Source: Ectobacillus panaciterrae DSM 19096 (GTDB lineage Bacteria; Bacillota; Bacilli; Bacillales; Bacillaceae_G). From it: 53,174 nt of DNA. Shown in pieces: positions 11,212-20,830 of this stretch; within the stretch, counting starts at the first letter, position 1; every line of letters starts with the position of its first letter. The stretch is from assembly GCF_000430785.1 (NCBI RefSeq), contig NZ_AUMR01000048.1, positions 1 through 53,174 on the forward strand, written 5' to 3'. The notes under the pieces were generated by a model. It made no database searches. It worked only from the letters and a program-made list of their open reading frames with translations, and was not told the DNA's origin. A program made the position numbers and the translations under genes.

Positions 11212-11397
11212 AATTCTTTTTTAGATGGGCATAGCGCGCCTGCTGAGTATGGTAACGGTCAAATCCTTTTAGACGCCCTCTTTGACTGAGCATGCAGGTT
11301 TGTTCTTTTGTATGGCACATACTGCGCAAGCAGCATGGGCTGCAAACAGAGAAAAGTAATGGAAAGCATTGCCGCGGAATTTTATAATCATTGAAAA
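11212..11397 (-). other. non-coding or micro-ORF region ending in its own terminator
   Basis: This 186-base stretch lies between the ftsH terminator and the orphan terminator. Two short minus-strand frames exist: 40 codons (11391-11269, starting MIIKFRGNAF, with Cys pairs) and 47 codons (11320-11177, starting MCHTKEQTCM). Neither has a visible ribosome-binding site, and the second runs through the terminator. A small RNA or leader RNA is the simpler reading. I do not recognise it. Confidence 0.4.
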
Positions 11398-11425
11398 AAG
11401 GAGTGACTTAAAGTCACTCCTTCGG
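11398..11425 (-). terminator. ftsH terminator
   Basis: Minus-strand hairpin AAGGAGTGACT / AGTCACTCCTT followed by a T-run. The stem begins inside the last codons of ftsH. Confidence 0.88.
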
Positions 11426-13324
11426 CTCTTGCTTCGTTTCATCTTTTTTAGCGGATATGTTTATCTTTACATCTTCTGTACTGAACGTATTTTGCTTTCG
11501 CTCCGGCAATATGCCGTTTTCGTAAAGACCCTTGATTTGTTCCGCATCCAAAGTTTCCACTTCGAGCAACGTCTTAGCGATAATTTCAAGCTTATCGCGA
11601 TTCTCAGTCAGAATTTCCTTAGCACGAGCATAACTCTCTTTCATGATGCGCTGCATTTCCATGTCAATGTCATGTGCAATCGCATCACTGTAGTTCTGCT
11701 CAGAATGGAAATCTCTTCCTAAGAATACTTGACCCTGCGAACTCCCAAACTGCATTGGACCAAGCTTATCACTCATACCAAACTCAGTTACCATACGTCT
11801 TGCGATGCCTGTTGCACGCTGGAAGTCATTATGAGCGCCTGTGCTGACTTCACCGAAGATGATTTCTTCTGCTACGCGTCCGCCAAGCAATCCTGTAATT
11901 TTGTCGAGCAACTCCGGCTTTGTCATGAGATAACGGTCTTCTTTCGGAAGCATGACTGCATATCCGCCAGCTTGACCGCGAGGTACGATTGTTACTTTGT
12001 GAACCATGTCCGCTTCATCAAGCACCATTCCAATTACTGTATGACCAGCTTCATGATAGGCAACAATGTTGCGTTCTTTTTCAGAAACCACACGGCTCTT
12101 CTTCGCAGGACCTGCAATTACGCGGTCGGTTGCCTCATCAATATCAACCATTTCGATTTTCTTTTTGTCTTGACGCGCTGCTACAAGAGCAGCTTCGTTT
12201 AATAGGTTCTCTAAATCTGCACCAGAGAACCCTGGTGTACGCATCGCAATCGCTCTTAAGTTAATGCTTTCATCAAGCGGTTTGTTGCGAGCATGTACTT
12301 TCAATACTGCTTCACGTCCATTTACATCTGGACGGTCAACCGTAATTTGACGGTCAAAGCGTCCTGGACGCAATAGCGCAGGGTCTAGAATATCTGGGCG
12401 GTTTGTTGCTGCAACGATAATGATACCTTCGTTTGCACCGAAGCCGTCCATTTCTACAAGCAATTGGTTCAGCGTTTGCTCGCGCTCGTCATGACCGCCG
12501 CCAAGACCTGCGCCGCGCTGACGTCCTACTGCATCGATTTCATCGATAAAGATGATACAAGGCGCGTTCTTTTTCGCATTTTCAAACAAATCGCGGACAC
12601 GGGAAGCACCGACACCGACGAACATTTCTACGAAATCAGAACCGCTGATAGAGAAGAATGGCACGCCAGCTTCTCCTGCTACCGCTCTTGCAAGCAATGT
12701 TTTACCCGTTCCCGGAGGACCTACTAACAGAACCCCTTTCGGAATGCGGGCACCGAGCTCAGCGAACTTGCGAGGGTCTTTTAAGAATTCCACTACCTCC
12801 ACAAGCTCTTGCTTTTCTTCATCTGCACCTGCTACATCTCGGAAACGAACCTTTTTCTTATCGTCGTTGTAGAGCTTCGCTTTGCTTTTCCCGAAATTCA
12901 TCACACGGCTTCCGCCGCCCTGTGCCTGATTTAAAAGGAAAAAGAACAGAATGAAAATGATTACAAACGGAATGATGGAAGTGAAGAACGTCACCCAAGC
13001 ACTTGTTTCTTCTGCCGGCTGATAGTCAACCTTTGTGTTCTTTGCTTTATCATTTACCTTCTTTTGTAATTCTTCAGTATTTGGCGCATAGGTTACAAAG
13101 TAATCCTCTTTGCCGGCATTCGTGAATTGCCCCTTCACTTCGAATACGCCATTTTTAGGCTGCAGTGTGACTGAGCTTACCTCTCCCTTATCCAATCGAT
13201 CAAGGAATGTATCATAGCGAACCGGTTTTGTCTGCTGGGTAGAACCGTTAAAATAGCTGACAACCCCGATTACAACTAAAAATATTAGTAAATAAAAGAT
13301 GGTATTACGGAAGATGCGATTCAT
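11414..13324 (-). CDS. ftsH: ATP-dependent membrane zinc protease FtsH
   Basis: Hexameric AAA+ protease of the membrane that degrades misfolded membrane proteins and regulators and is needed for sporulation in Bacillus. The 636 residues have TM1 (about 8-25), an extracytoplasmic domain, TM2 (about 111-131), Walker A GPPGTGKT (202-209), Walker B near 247-253, the second region of homology ending in RPGRFDR, and zinc motif HEAGH (424-428). It lies downstream of hpt, the standard Bacillus order. Confidence 0.98.
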   Translation of the reverse strand: MNRIFRNTIFYLLIFLVVIGVVSYFNGSTQQTKPVRYDTFLDRLDKGEVSSVTLQPKNGVFEVKGQFTNAGKEDYFVTYAPNTEELQKKVNDKAKNTKVDYQPAEETSAWVTFFTSIIPFVIIFILFFFLLNQAQGGGSRVMNFGKSKAKLYNDDKKKVRFRDVAGADEEKQELVEVVEFLKDPRKFAELGARIPKGVLLVGPPGTGKTLLARAVAGEAGVPFFSISGSDFVEMFVGVGASRVRDLFENAKKNAPCIIFIDEIDAVGRQRGAGLGGGHDEREQTLNQLLVEMDGFGANEGIIIVAATNRPDILDPALLRPGRFDRQITVDRPDVNGREAVLKVHARNKPLDESINLRAIAMRTPGFSGADLENLLNEAALVAARQDKKKIEMVDIDEATDRVIAGPAKKSRVVSEKERNIVAYHEAGHTVIGMVLDEADMVHKVTIVPRGQAGGYAVMLPKEDRYLMTKPELLDKITGLLGGRVAEEIIFGEVSTGAHNDFQRATGIARRMVTEFGMSDKLGPMQFGSSQGQVFLGRDFHSEQNYSDAIAHDIDMEMQRIMKESYARAKEILTENRDKLEIIAKTLLEVETLDAEQIKGLYENGILPERKQNTFSTEDVKINISAKKDETKQEPKE

Positions 13325-13409
13325 TCCTAACCTCCTCTCACAGCATAAACATTATAGTAAATAGTAACATAGAAAAACTTTCCTATCCAACTGTAAAACC
13401 TATGTATTA

Positions 13410-13952
13410 TTAGTTTGAATAAACGCTTGGTTTTAATACCCCTATGTAAGGAAGATTTCGATATTGCTCTTTATAATCCAAGCCATATCCAACAACAAAC
13501 TCATTCGGTACAGTAAAACCTACATAATCCGCTTGGATGTCTACTTTTCTGCCTGTCGGCTTATCAAGCAATGTAACGATTTTTACGGATTTCGCTTTAC
13601 GATATTTAAATAAGTCTACCAAGTAGCTTAATGTAAGACCGCTGTCAATAATATCTTCTACAATTAAAATGTCTCGCCCTTCTACAGAAGTGTCCAAATC
13701 CTTTAAAATTTTCACTTCTCCTGTAGAAATTGTAGAATGACCATAGCTCGAAACTGCCATGAAGTCCATTTCAATGTACGTATCTGTACGTTTTAGAAGA
13801 TCCGCCATAAACGGCATAGCGCCCTTTAATACGCCTATCGTTAAAGGAATCGTATCCTTATAATCCTGTGCGATAATCGCACCGAGCTCTCTTACCTTTT
13901 CTTGAATTTGTTCTTCTGATACAAGTACTTGTTCAATATCTTGATTCATCAT
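13410..13952 (-). CDS. hpt: hypoxanthine phosphoribosyltransferase
   Basis: Purine salvage: hypoxanthine or guanine plus PRPP to IMP or GMP. The 180 residues show the type I PRT loop [11 protein letters not shown] near residue 97 and the hood region [18 protein letters not shown]. Start ATG at 13952 has AGGAGG 8 bases ahead and overlaps the tilS stop, so translation is probably coupled to tilS. Confidence 0.96.
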   Translation of the reverse strand: MMNQDIEQVLVSEEQIQEKVRELGAIIAQDYKDTIPLTIGVLKGAMPFMADLLKRTDTYIEMDFMAVSSYGHSTISTGEVKILKDLDTSVEGRDILIVEDIIDSGLTLSYLVDLFKYRKAKSVKIVTLLDKPTGRKVDIQADYVGFTVPNEFVVGYGLDYKEQYRNLPYIGVLKPSVYSN

Positions 13953-15397
13953 TTGTTTATCCTCCTAGAAGAATCCTTGCTTTTGTAATGAATGAGCAGA
14001 TAACTATCCTCGCTTTCCTCCGGCACTGAAACAGCTAAAGCAGACTGCTTCAACAATGGAAGCCAAACGATATTTCCTTGTGCATCACAAACAATCGGCC
14101 ATTCTTCTCTTTGAAGCTTTGGCACTTTTTCTTCAATAAAGATAGCTTTTATCTTTTTCGTGCCGTTCATACCCTTTATCGTCATTCGATCTCCACCTTC
14201 ACGCGATCGAACAATGAGCGGAACAGAAATGCTTTTGCTTAATCCGATAAATGTAAAAGAATCATGAGAAGAAGGAAATTTCTTGCTCACTTCTGCCGTC
14301 AATTCATCTCCATTCGGCAAAACAACCGTTCCCGGAACCGATAGCATATAAGAAAAAGGAAGGGCTTTCTCTTGTTTGAAACTAAAGCTACACTCCTCAT
14401 ACGTCCGTATTACCTTAAGTCCAGCTGGAAAATCAAGCGAACCAGAAGGATGAGAACGTCTTAAAAAAGCCAGTGCTTGCTCAATATGTATAGAAGAAAG
14501 TGATGAAGGTAGTTTGTATTCGTAAAGATAGTTTAATATTAGTTGAATCCCTCTCCTTTGTAAAGGCATAGGCAGGGATTCGAAAGCAGGAATTGAAAGA
14601 ACTATATTATTTTTGTCCTTTTTCTTAACTACTTTATTCATCTTTTCAAAAGCTAATTCCTGCAAATAGGCTTCATCCTCTTGGATAAACTTGCTAAAGA
14701 ATTGGAAACGCTCATGAACATTTGGATTTTCCTGCTTCAGGTATGGAAGCACATGCTTGCGGAATCTGTTTCGCGTATATGCTTCCTTTTCATTGCTTGG
14801 ATCGATGCGCGGCTCGATATAATGTTCGCAGCAATACTCTTCAATTTCCGTTTTAGTGACAGCCAAAAGCGGACGAATAATCATCCCGGAAGCAAATGCC
14901 CGCTTTGCTGGAATTCCTGCATATCCTTTTGAAGTGCTTCCTCTCACAAGACGCATCAGGATAGTTTCGATTTGGTCATCACCGTGATGGCCAAGCGCTA
15001 AATAATCCGCGTTATATGTTTTCATGACAGATTCTAAATAAGCATATCGACACTCTCTTGCTGCTGCCTGCGCTCCAAGCCCATACTGCTCTTGATATTT
15101 CTTTACATCGATCCGCGCTGCCTCGCATGCAATTCCAAGTTCCTTACACAAGCTTTCCACATATCGCATATCCTGCTCCGATTCTTCACCGCGAAACATA
15201 TGGTCTACATGAGCTGCTATAAGACGGAGCCGGTCTTTTTCTTTTCTTTGCAGCAAATAATGAAGCAAGGCAAGGGAATCAGGTCCTCCCGACACACCAA
15301 CTACCACGATTGCACCAGGATGCAGCAATTGATGCTCTGCTGTAAAGTCATCTATTTTAGAAGCAAATGATTTTTTCAATATCTTATCACCTTTCAT
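13949..15397 (-). CDS. tilS: tRNA(Ile)-lysidine synthase
   Basis: Modifies C34 of the CAU-anticodon tRNA-Ile to lysidine; normally essential. The 482-residue protein has the PP-loop [15 protein letters not shown], the [16 protein letters not shown] and [15 protein letters not shown] motifs of the N-type ATPase domain, and the TilS C-terminal domain. Start choice is uncertain: ATG at 15397 (GGAG 6 bases ahead), or TTG at 15382 (GGTGAT 6 bases ahead), which would give an N-terminus [12 protein letters not shown] closer in form to other Bacillus TilS. Confidence 0.95.
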   Translation of the reverse strand: MKGDKILKKSFASKIDDFTAEHQLLHPGAIVVVGVSGGPDSLALLHYLLQRKEKDRLRLIAAHVDHMFRGEESEQDMRYVESLCKELGIACEAARIDVKKYQEQYGLGAQAAARECRYAYLESVMKTYNADYLALGHHGDDQIETILMRLVRGSTSKGYAGIPAKRAFASGMIIRPLLAVTKTEIEEYCCEHYIEPRIDPSNEKEAYTRNRFRKHVLPYLKQENPNVHERFQFFSKFIQEDEAYLQELAFEKMNKVVKKKDKNNIVLSIPAFESLPMPLQRRGIQLILNYLYEYKLPSSLSSIHIEQALAFLRRSHPSGSLDFPAGLKVIRTYEECSFSFKQEKALPFSYMLSVPGTVVLPNGDELTAEVSKKFPSSHDSFTFIGLSKSISVPLIVRSREGGDRMTIKGMNGTKKIKAIFIEEKVPKLQREEWPIVCDAQGNIVWLPLLKQSALAVSVPEESEDSYLLIHYKSKDSSRRINK

Positions 15398-15470
15398 ACG
15401 CTGCTCCATTCTACTTCCTGATACAATCGTACCACTTTTTATCATTTATCTGCAAAAAAAACACCTATAA

Positions 15471-16415
15471 TTATAGTAAGTTTGTGTATATGTACACAAA
15501 ATATCCAATTAATACGGCAATAAGCAGAAGAATGGTTTCCCATATCCCCTTCTTTTTTTTCTGAGAAGGAGCTCTTTGTCTATGCACCTGCTTTGGCACA
15601 TTTCTTTTGTCTGATCTCATTCGCAGCTGCACGAGGTCGTTCTTCATTTGCACGGCGTCTGCGTATTTACCTTCAAATGCTTTTAAAAGGATCGGCTTAT
15701 ATTTCATCAGGAGAGACTTTTGCTCAATCATTCGAATTAGCTGGGTATGTCCATCGCCCTTTTTAATAAATCTGTGTGGATAGGCAACATTCATAATCAT
15801 CATTGCCACGCAAAATAAATCATACGATGGTTCAGCCTTCCTTGACCCCAAGCCCCAATATCCGCGGTCAAAGAACTCGGTATATTCCTTGATTGCTCTT
15901 CCTTGCAGTGTTGTTCCTCCAACATCGAGCCAGCGGATTTTCGGGGGAGACGGTATAATAATCACATTATCAGGTTTTAAATCTCCAAATACCCATCCGG
16001 TTTCGTGCAGATTCTGCAAATCACCAAGAAGCTGGAGCAAAAATACCTCCAGCCACTCCTCACCGCGCTTGTTGATGAACTGAAATAAATTTTCTCCGTC
16101 TAAATATTCCATAGCATAGAAGTGCATGAGCTGACTTGAAGAAGGAGAAAACCAATCATCTACATCCAACAAAGAAGGCCCGAGGATAGAACCTTGGACC
16201 TTCCCGAACTTCTTTAAAACATTGACCTCTGAGATAATTGCCGTACTATTATTGCTCATTTTTAAAGCGACGCGTCCCTTTGGACATTCTGCTAAATATA
16301 CTATACCTGTCGCTCCGCAGCCGAGAGATTTAATGATTCGGTATCGAGAGTGATTCCACTTTCCTTGTACGATTGTTCCTTGCTTTAGATTATAAGCCTG
16401 ATGAACCGATATCAT
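15471..16415 (-). CDS. yabT: membrane-anchored Ser/Thr protein kinase YabT
   Basis: Hanks-type kinase of 314 residues: glycine loop LGCGATG (31-37), ATP lysine in VALK (K52), catalytic FGDLKPDN (D145) and metal site LDVGG (D164, DVG instead of DFG). A basic stretch at about 265-290 (arginine and lysine rich, ending KKKK) precedes one C-terminal TM (about 292-314). B. subtilis YabT has the same layout, is activated by DNA through such a region, and acts in sporulation. The first 26 bases overlap yabS. The ribosome site GGGAG precedes the ATG. Confidence 0.92.
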   Translation of the reverse strand: MISVHQAYNLKQGTIVQGKWNHSRYRIIKSLGCGATGIVYLAECPKGRVALKMSNNSTAIISEVNVLKKFGKVQGSILGPSLLDVDDWFSPSSSQLMHFYAMEYLDGENLFQFINKRGEEWLEVFLLQLLGDLQNLHETGWVFGDLKPDNVIIIPSPPKIRWLDVGGTTLQGRAIKEYTEFFDRGYWGLGSRKAEPSYDLFCVAMMIMNVAYPHRFIKKGDGHTQLIRMIEQKSLLMKYKPILLKAFEGKYADAVQMKNDLVQLRMRSDKRNVPKQVHRQRAPSQKKKKGIWETILLLIAVLIGYFVYIYTNLL

Positions 16416-17124
16416 ATCCGTCTCCCAGCTCCTTGCTTCTTTCCTTCCGTTTCTCGCGGAAATATTCCAATGCCTGCTTCAATGCAGGTCCTGTCGGCGT
16501 TAAGCCGCCTGTCACAAGCTTTGGAAACACACTTGTTAATTTCTTTAAATTTGGCGTCCAGTCGAGCACTCTGTCAACATTTTCATGATGCCCTGGAAAT
16601 ACGAAAACGCCAAATTCATTATCTCCCATTCTCGCATTCAGGCTTAAAGAAAGATCCAGCAAAGCTTCTTTTACAGTAGGGAGCTTCTTCTCCATGCTTG
16701 CGCTCGTATCTATCAAAATTAACACTTGCAGATGAATGGTTTCCCCGAGATCATCCACTACCTCTATAACTTCGCCGCGCTTATCCGGCGGAAGATCCTC
16801 AAGCGTTTTCTCTTTTCCGAGAATATGCTGCAATTCTTTATTGATGAGCCCTTGCAGCGTTTGTGTCATCGCTTTTCTTGTTACCATTTGCACCGTCTGC
16901 GACAGCTGCTTTGCATATACGATTTGACTCATTCCGCCGCCCGCTGCAGAAATCTCTTGAATTTCCCGCTGCGCATTTTCATCTAAATGATCTTCATCCA
17001 AAATTCCGATTACGTTTACTGTTATCCCATACTCTTTTGCTAAAGATGCCATCGCAATGGGATCTTCTCCATGATTCGAATAACCATCCGTCAGCAGTAA
17101 GATTTGCCTTAAAGTGCCTTTCAC
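16390..17124 (-). CDS. yabS: von Willebrand factor A-like protein YabS (permuted motif order)
   Basis: A 244-residue cytoplasmic protein. The metal-site motif DTSAS lies at 139-143 and a TPTG threonine near 210, while the strand motif ILLLTDGYSN, normally last in a VWA domain, is at the very start (about 8-17). So the two halves appear in swapped order. It starts with GTG after GAGGG. It lies between spoIIE and yabT, as in B. subtilis, where its role is unknown; a partner or adaptor role for the kinase is possible but not shown. Confidence 0.85.
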   Translation of the reverse strand: MKGTLRQILLLTDGYSNHGEDPIAMASLAKEYGITVNVIGILDEDHLDENAQREIQEISAAGGGMSQIVYAKQLSQTVQMVTRKAMTQTLQGLINKELQHILGKEKTLEDLPPDKRGEVIEVVDDLGETIHLQVLILIDTSASMEKKLPTVKEALLDLSLSLNARMGDNEFGVFVFPGHHENVDRVLDWTPNLKKLTSVFPKLVTGGLTPTGPALKQALEYFREKRKERSKELGDGYDIGSSGL

Positions 17125-17185
17125 CCTTATCCCTCTTCTCTTCTGTAACGTATTACCATCTTTGACGGGATCAAGGGGTTTTATA

Positions 17186-19654
17186 CTACTGTGCCTGCTT
17201 ACTTATAATTGGAATAGTGGCCCATTTCGGCATATTTTTTTCTATCTTTGCCACTACAACTGTCATATCGTCCTCAATGAAGCCGCCGCGGGAGCGGATA
17301 ACCTCTTCAATGAGAATATCTGCAATCTCCTGCGGATCTTCTGTTTGCAGCTCTTTTATTTTTCGTTTCATCCAAGCCTCATGATTTTCTACATGCTTCG
17401 GCCCTTCAAAAATACCATCGCTCATCATGATGAGCAGATCTCCGCTCTTGAGCTGTTCACTCACAACATCCACTTCAAAATCTTCAATAATGCCCATCGG
17501 CAAATTGCTGCCCTCTACTTTAATAATACGTTCTCCCCGCTTTACAAAACTTGGCGTAGAACCGACTTTTAAAAATTTTGCACTTGCATCGCGCAAATCA
17601 ATCATTGCTAAATCAAGCGTTGTAAACATTTCTTCTGTTGTCCGCAATGATAGAATCGAATTAATGGCTTTAATAGCAATTGTCTCCTGAATACCGGATT
17701 GCAAAATCTTTTGCAGCAGCTTAAGAGTCTCTTTACTTTCCATATGCGCACGCTCGCCATTTCCCATGCCATCACTAATCGCAAGAGCATACTTTCCTAT
17801 GCTCAACTCCATGGTAGAATACGAATCTCCTGATACAAGGCCGCCGCCCATTGCAGCCGTGGCGATGCCTGTATCTACAGAAAACGTTTTTGCCGACCCG
17901 AAGCACACCGTACTCACCCCATGGGGATATGGTGATTTCTCCTCTCGCACCACTAAAATCGTTTCGCTTAAAATATCAGACAACATCGGCGCAATGAGTT
18001 TCTCGCACTCCCCCCTTTGATTGCTTGCATTTGGAATTGTCATTTCTATATCAACATTGCCTTGGTCGAGGCAGTAAATATCAACATGTCCAATTTCAAC
18101 ACCAAAGTTGCGGAAGGCTTCTAAAATCTGCTCTTCCTGCACTTGATGATTTTCCTTTTCACGCTGGATTTCCTTCGCGAAATCTTCCATGACCTTAGAA
18201 ACACCAAGGAGCTGCTCTGCTACAAGTCTGCGATTCTCACGTATTTGCTTTCTTAACTGCTGATTTGCATAGAAATGGAATAGCTCTTGCTCAATGACTT
18301 CGGTGACTTTCGTTCCTCTTATACAATATTTGCCCCACTCCTTGAGAAATTTCGTATTGCGTCCAAGCGTACCTTCCTCCGTTTCCGTCATAATCTGCCT
18401 CAGATAATCGTACGTCCGCTCCGGATTTACTGCCCAACATTGCTCTCTTTTAAAGCACGATTGACAAGTTTTCCCCGTCACGCCGCCCAAAAATAAATCT
18501 GCTTCTTCTTCTTCATCTGCCTCATGCACATAACCATAGACAGAAAAGCTATTAGAAAGAGCTTGGAACACATTGGCAAACTGTGTAATTTTCTGAGATG
18601 TGACATCTCGCATTTTCCTTAAATATTGCTGTTGATCTACCGAATTTTCCACCGTACCCGGTATAAATTTAGCTAGCTTTTCTAAAATAAACTTCGGTGT
18701 AAGCAGAAATATGAGAATTGCCGCCACAGATTCCAACAAGGTTTTTGAAATATCCGCTTGCTTATCTACGTATAAAGTAATGAGACTTGTCCCAATGAGT
18801 AAGCCTAAACCGACACCAATTCGCTTCCCTTCTTTTAATAGTCCGCCGAGCAGGCCTGAGAAAGCAAGAAGGCTAAGCTGATACAAGCTTGCGACATTTG
18901 CCAAACTTAAAATTAAACCGGTTACGACTCCGACCGTTGAACCGGTTGCAGCTCCTGCTGTAAGCGCAAATACGAGCACTAAATATCTAGTAAAAATATG
19001 CTGCACAGATAAATGGTAGATAAACCAATCTGTTGTACCTGTCAAAACAGAAGCAAGTAAAATGATTAAACATACTATTTCTTCCGTTTCAAGAGACTGC
19101 TGTTTTCCTTTGCGTTCCGTAAGCAGCGGTACGCTTTGTAAAAATATCATAGTTAAGACGAAGCTTAAGCCGGCTTCAATCGTACTCATAAATACATCAT
19201 ACATAACAAGGGATTGCTGACTGAAGTATACGACAACCAAATGTGCTGTCAACGCAGAGAGGAATACTTGAAACGGTACAAGACCAACTATTTTGCGAGT
19301 GAATCTTGCAAAAAACAAATTATATAGGAAGAATATAAAGATAGAGGCAAAGGTGAAAGCAGTATTTTCAAAAGAGACTGTAGATGCTCCTCCCATCAGC
19401 GCTAAGAAGGCCAATGCCATCTTATCTCGCTTCATGACATAGACTGCCGCAAAGAACGGGAGCGCAAACGGTAAAATATTCGTTAAGATGTAGGCTCGTC
19501 CCAGAAGAAAGCCCACTAAAGCAATTACAAACCCCCATCGGAAGAAGATATTCTCTATAACTGTCTTTACTTTACTTGTCCAACGTGAAACACCGCGGTC
19601 TACTGCCAATACACTAGCACCCGAATCCATCGTACCTTTTTCTGTTCTTGGCAT
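17186..19654 (-). CDS. spoIIE: stage II sporulation protein E (PP2C-type phosphatase)
   Basis: Dephosphorylates SpoIIAA to activate sigma-F in the forespore and interacts with FtsZ at the polar septum. The 822-residue protein has an N-terminal multi-helix membrane region (to about 330), a central FtsZ-binding/oligomerisation region, and a C-terminal PP2C domain with ALAISDGMGNGERAH and LLIMMSDGIFEGPK metal-binding motifs. Start ATG at 19654 follows a GGTGG-type site; the frame is open three more codons. A Spo0A-type promoter lies upstream. Confidence 0.97.
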   Translation of the reverse strand: MPRTEKGTMDSGASVLAVDRGVSRWTSKVKTVIENIFFRWGFVIALVGFLLGRAYILTNILPFALPFFAAVYVMKRDKMALAFLALMGGASTVSFENTAFTFASIFIFFLYNLFFARFTRKIVGLVPFQVFLSALTAHLVVVYFSQQSLVMYDVFMSTIEAGLSFVLTMIFLQSVPLLTERKGKQQSLETEEIVCLIILLASVLTGTTDWFIYHLSVQHIFTRYLVLVFALTAGAATGSTVGVVTGLILSLANVASLYQLSLLAFSGLLGGLLKEGKRIGVGLGLLIGTSLITLYVDKQADISKTLLESVAAILIFLLTPKFILEKLAKFIPGTVENSVDQQQYLRKMRDVTSQKITQFANVFQALSNSFSVYGYVHEADEEEEADLFLGGVTGKTCQSCFKREQCWAVNPERTYDYLRQIMTETEEGTLGRNTKFLKEWGKYCIRGTKVTEVIEQELFHFYANQQLRKQIRENRRLVAEQLLGVSKVMEDFAKEIQREKENHQVQEEQILEAFRNFGVEIGHVDIYCLDQGNVDIEMTIPNASNQRGECEKLIAPMLSDILSETILVVREEKSPYPHGVSTVCFGSAKTFSVDTGIATAAMGGGLVSGDSYSTMELSIGKYALAISDGMGNGERAHMESKETLKLLQKILQSGIQETIAIKAINSILSLRTTEEMFTTLDLAMIDLRDASAKFLKVGSTPSFVKRGERIIKVEGSNLPMGIIEDFEVDVVSEQLKSGDLLIMMSDGIFEGPKHVENHEAWMKRKIKELQTEDPQEIADILIEEVIRSRGGFIEDDMTVVVAKIEKNMPKWATIPIISKQAQ

Positions 19655-19689
19655 ACTTTTCACACCACCCGCATATTTTATTAATTGTA

Positions 19690-19755
19690 ATTATAAAAGG
19701 ATAGCTAGGGAATTTTTGTCAAAACAACTACCTGAATTGTTATAATTGTTCGACT
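19690..19755 (-). promoter_or_regulatory. spoIIE promoter: sigma-A with 21-base spacer plus 0A-like box
   Basis: On the minus strand TTGACA (19717-19722) and TATAAT (19690-19695) are separated by 21 bases, too far for normal sigma-A use. The B. subtilis spoIIE promoter shows the same wide spacing and needs Spo0A~P. An AGTCGAA (19749-19755), one mismatch from the 0A box TGNCGAA, lies upstream of the -35. Confidence 0.78.
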
Positions 19756-19943
19756 TTTTATCTGAAATCCCCCTATATGTATACATAAACATGGCTGTTT
19801 TTATATATACAGTGCAAGATTTTACAAAGATTCGCTCTGTTTTTGTAGAAGTGTTTTTAGAATACATAGGTATGAACCTCCCCCACTGAATGCGCTAAGT
19901 TTTGAAGCAGGGGTCTTACTGCCCGTTAATTCATGATAAAACA
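19756..19943. other. gene-free stretch upstream of spoIIE with a C-rich/G-rich stem
   Basis: No credible ORF. Bases 19877-19913 read CTCCCCC, a central segment, then GCAGGGG, followed by TCTTACTGCCCGTTAATTC. It looks like a detached structured end, possibly of an IS200/IS605-type element, but no transposase gene is present. The rest is AT-rich and unremarkable. Confidence 0.35.
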
Positions 19944-19975
19944 AAAAAGCTAAACCATAATTGGTTTAGCTTTTT
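19944..19975 (-). terminator. tRNA operon terminator
   Basis: Hairpin AAGCTAAACC / GGTTTAGCTT with a T-run on the minus strand, just downstream of tRNA-Glu. Confidence 0.9.
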
Positions 19976-19981
19976 ACATGA

Positions 19982-20053
19982 TGACCCGTACGGGATTCGA
20001 ACCCGTGTTACCGCCGTGAAAGGGCGGTGTCTTAACCGCTTGACCAACGGGCC
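19982..20053 (-). tRNA. tRNA-Glu (UUC)
   Basis: A 72-base cloverleaf on the minus strand: acceptor GGCCCGT/ACGGGTC, anticodon loop CTTTCAC giving anticodon TTC, T-arm GGTTCGAATCC, discriminator A. CCA is not encoded. It follows tRNA-Met after 6 bases, matching the B. subtilis Met-Glu pair between yabR and spoIIE. Confidence 0.96.
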
Positions 20054-20059
20054 GTTATA

Positions 20060-20133
20060 TAGCGGCGGAGGGGATCGAACCCCCGACCTTACGGGTATGA
20101 ACCGTACGCTCTAGCCAGCTGAGCTACACCGCC
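20060..20133 (-). tRNA. tRNA-Met (CAU)
   Basis: A 74-base cloverleaf on the minus strand: acceptor GGCGGTG paired with CGCCGCT (a G1-U72 wobble), D-arm AGCTCAGCTGGCTAGAGC, anticodon loop TTCATAC, T-loop TTCGATC. CCA is not encoded. The first base pair is not the initiator-type mismatch with the three G-C pairs, so I take it as the elongator. A CAU tRNA-Ile (a TilS substrate) is the alternative. Confidence 0.92.
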
Positions 20134-20163
20134 ATGTCCTGATTTCCTTAACGGACAATTACT

Positions 20164-20192
20164 ATAATACCTGTAATCGCATCTTGTGTCAA
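20164..20192 (-). promoter_or_regulatory. tRNA-Met/Glu promoter (sigma-A)
   Basis: On the minus strand a consensus TTGACA (20187-20192) and TATTAT (20164-20169) stand 17 bases apart, about 30 bases before tRNA-Met. Confidence 0.85.
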
Positions 20193-20215
20193 CAGCTTTT
20201 TTATTTTTACACAAA

Positions 20216-20246
20216 CAAAAAGGCACCCGTCTCCGAATGCCCCCTA
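20216..20246 (-). terminator. S1-domain gene terminator
   Basis: Hairpin GGCATTCG/CGGGTGCC (imperfect) followed by a T-run on the minus strand, downstream of the yabR-like gene. Confidence 0.75.
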
Positions 20247-20267
20247 TCTCCAAGGATAAACAGCAAA

Positions 20268-20744
20268 TTATCCGCGTCTAGCGCCGCGGCCTCCGCGTTT
20301 GGATTCCGTATTGCGTTTTAAAGAAGATAAGCGATCTTCGCTTTCTTTTAAGAAGCGAACCATCTTTTGTTCGAAATTTTCTTTCGGATTGCGATCGTCA
20401 CGGTCACGATCACGGCCGCGACCGCGGTCACGGTCACGGTCACCATAAGGGCGGTTGTTGTTGCGTTGCGGACGATTCGGACGCTGTTGCTCAGCTGCTG
20501 CACCTTCACGCTCTTTTGCTTTCTTAATAGATAAACCAATTTTACCGTCTTTTTCAACGTTTATTACTTTTACTTCAACTTGATCGCCTACTTTAAGATG
20601 ATCGTTGATATCCTTTACATAGTTATCCGCTACTTCACTAATGTGAACGAGACCTGTTACTCCATCTGGCAGCTCTACGAAAGCCCCAAAATTAGTAATA
20701 CCTGTTACTTTTCCTTGTAACTTGCTGCCTACCTCAATTGCCAT
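20268..20744 (-). CDS. yabR: S1 RNA-binding domain protein YabR
   Basis: A 158-residue protein: a single S1/OB domain at about 1-75 (EVGSKLQGKVTGITNFGAFV, GLVHISEVAD, KVGDQVEVKVINVEKDGKIG) followed by a low-complexity tail rich in Arg, Asp, Asn and Gly with DRDRGRGRDRDRDD-like repeats, ending in a GGRGARRG tract. The tail suggests RNA or ribosome contact. Start ATG at 20744 has AAGGAGGAG upstream; the frame is open 26 more codons without a site. It lies after divIC as in B. subtilis. Confidence 0.93.
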   Translation of the reverse strand: MAIEVGSKLQGKVTGITNFGAFVELPDGVTGLVHISEVADNYVKDINDHLKVGDQVEVKVINVEKDGKIGLSIKKAKEREGAAAEQQRPNRPQRNNNRPYGDRDRDRGRGRDRDRDDRNPKENFEQKMVRFLKESEDRLSSLKRNTESKRGGRGARRG

Positions 20745-20830
20745 AAAAAAAATGCTCCTCCTTAGGTTTGAAAAGGTCGATTTTACTTCATTATATATAA
20801 TCCTAAAATACAGTGTCAACAAAACACCAG

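Noticed and set aside
19902-20114. A 70-codon plus-strand frame over the tRNA pair.
   Set aside because: It is antisense to two clear tRNA genes and has no supporting ribosome site.
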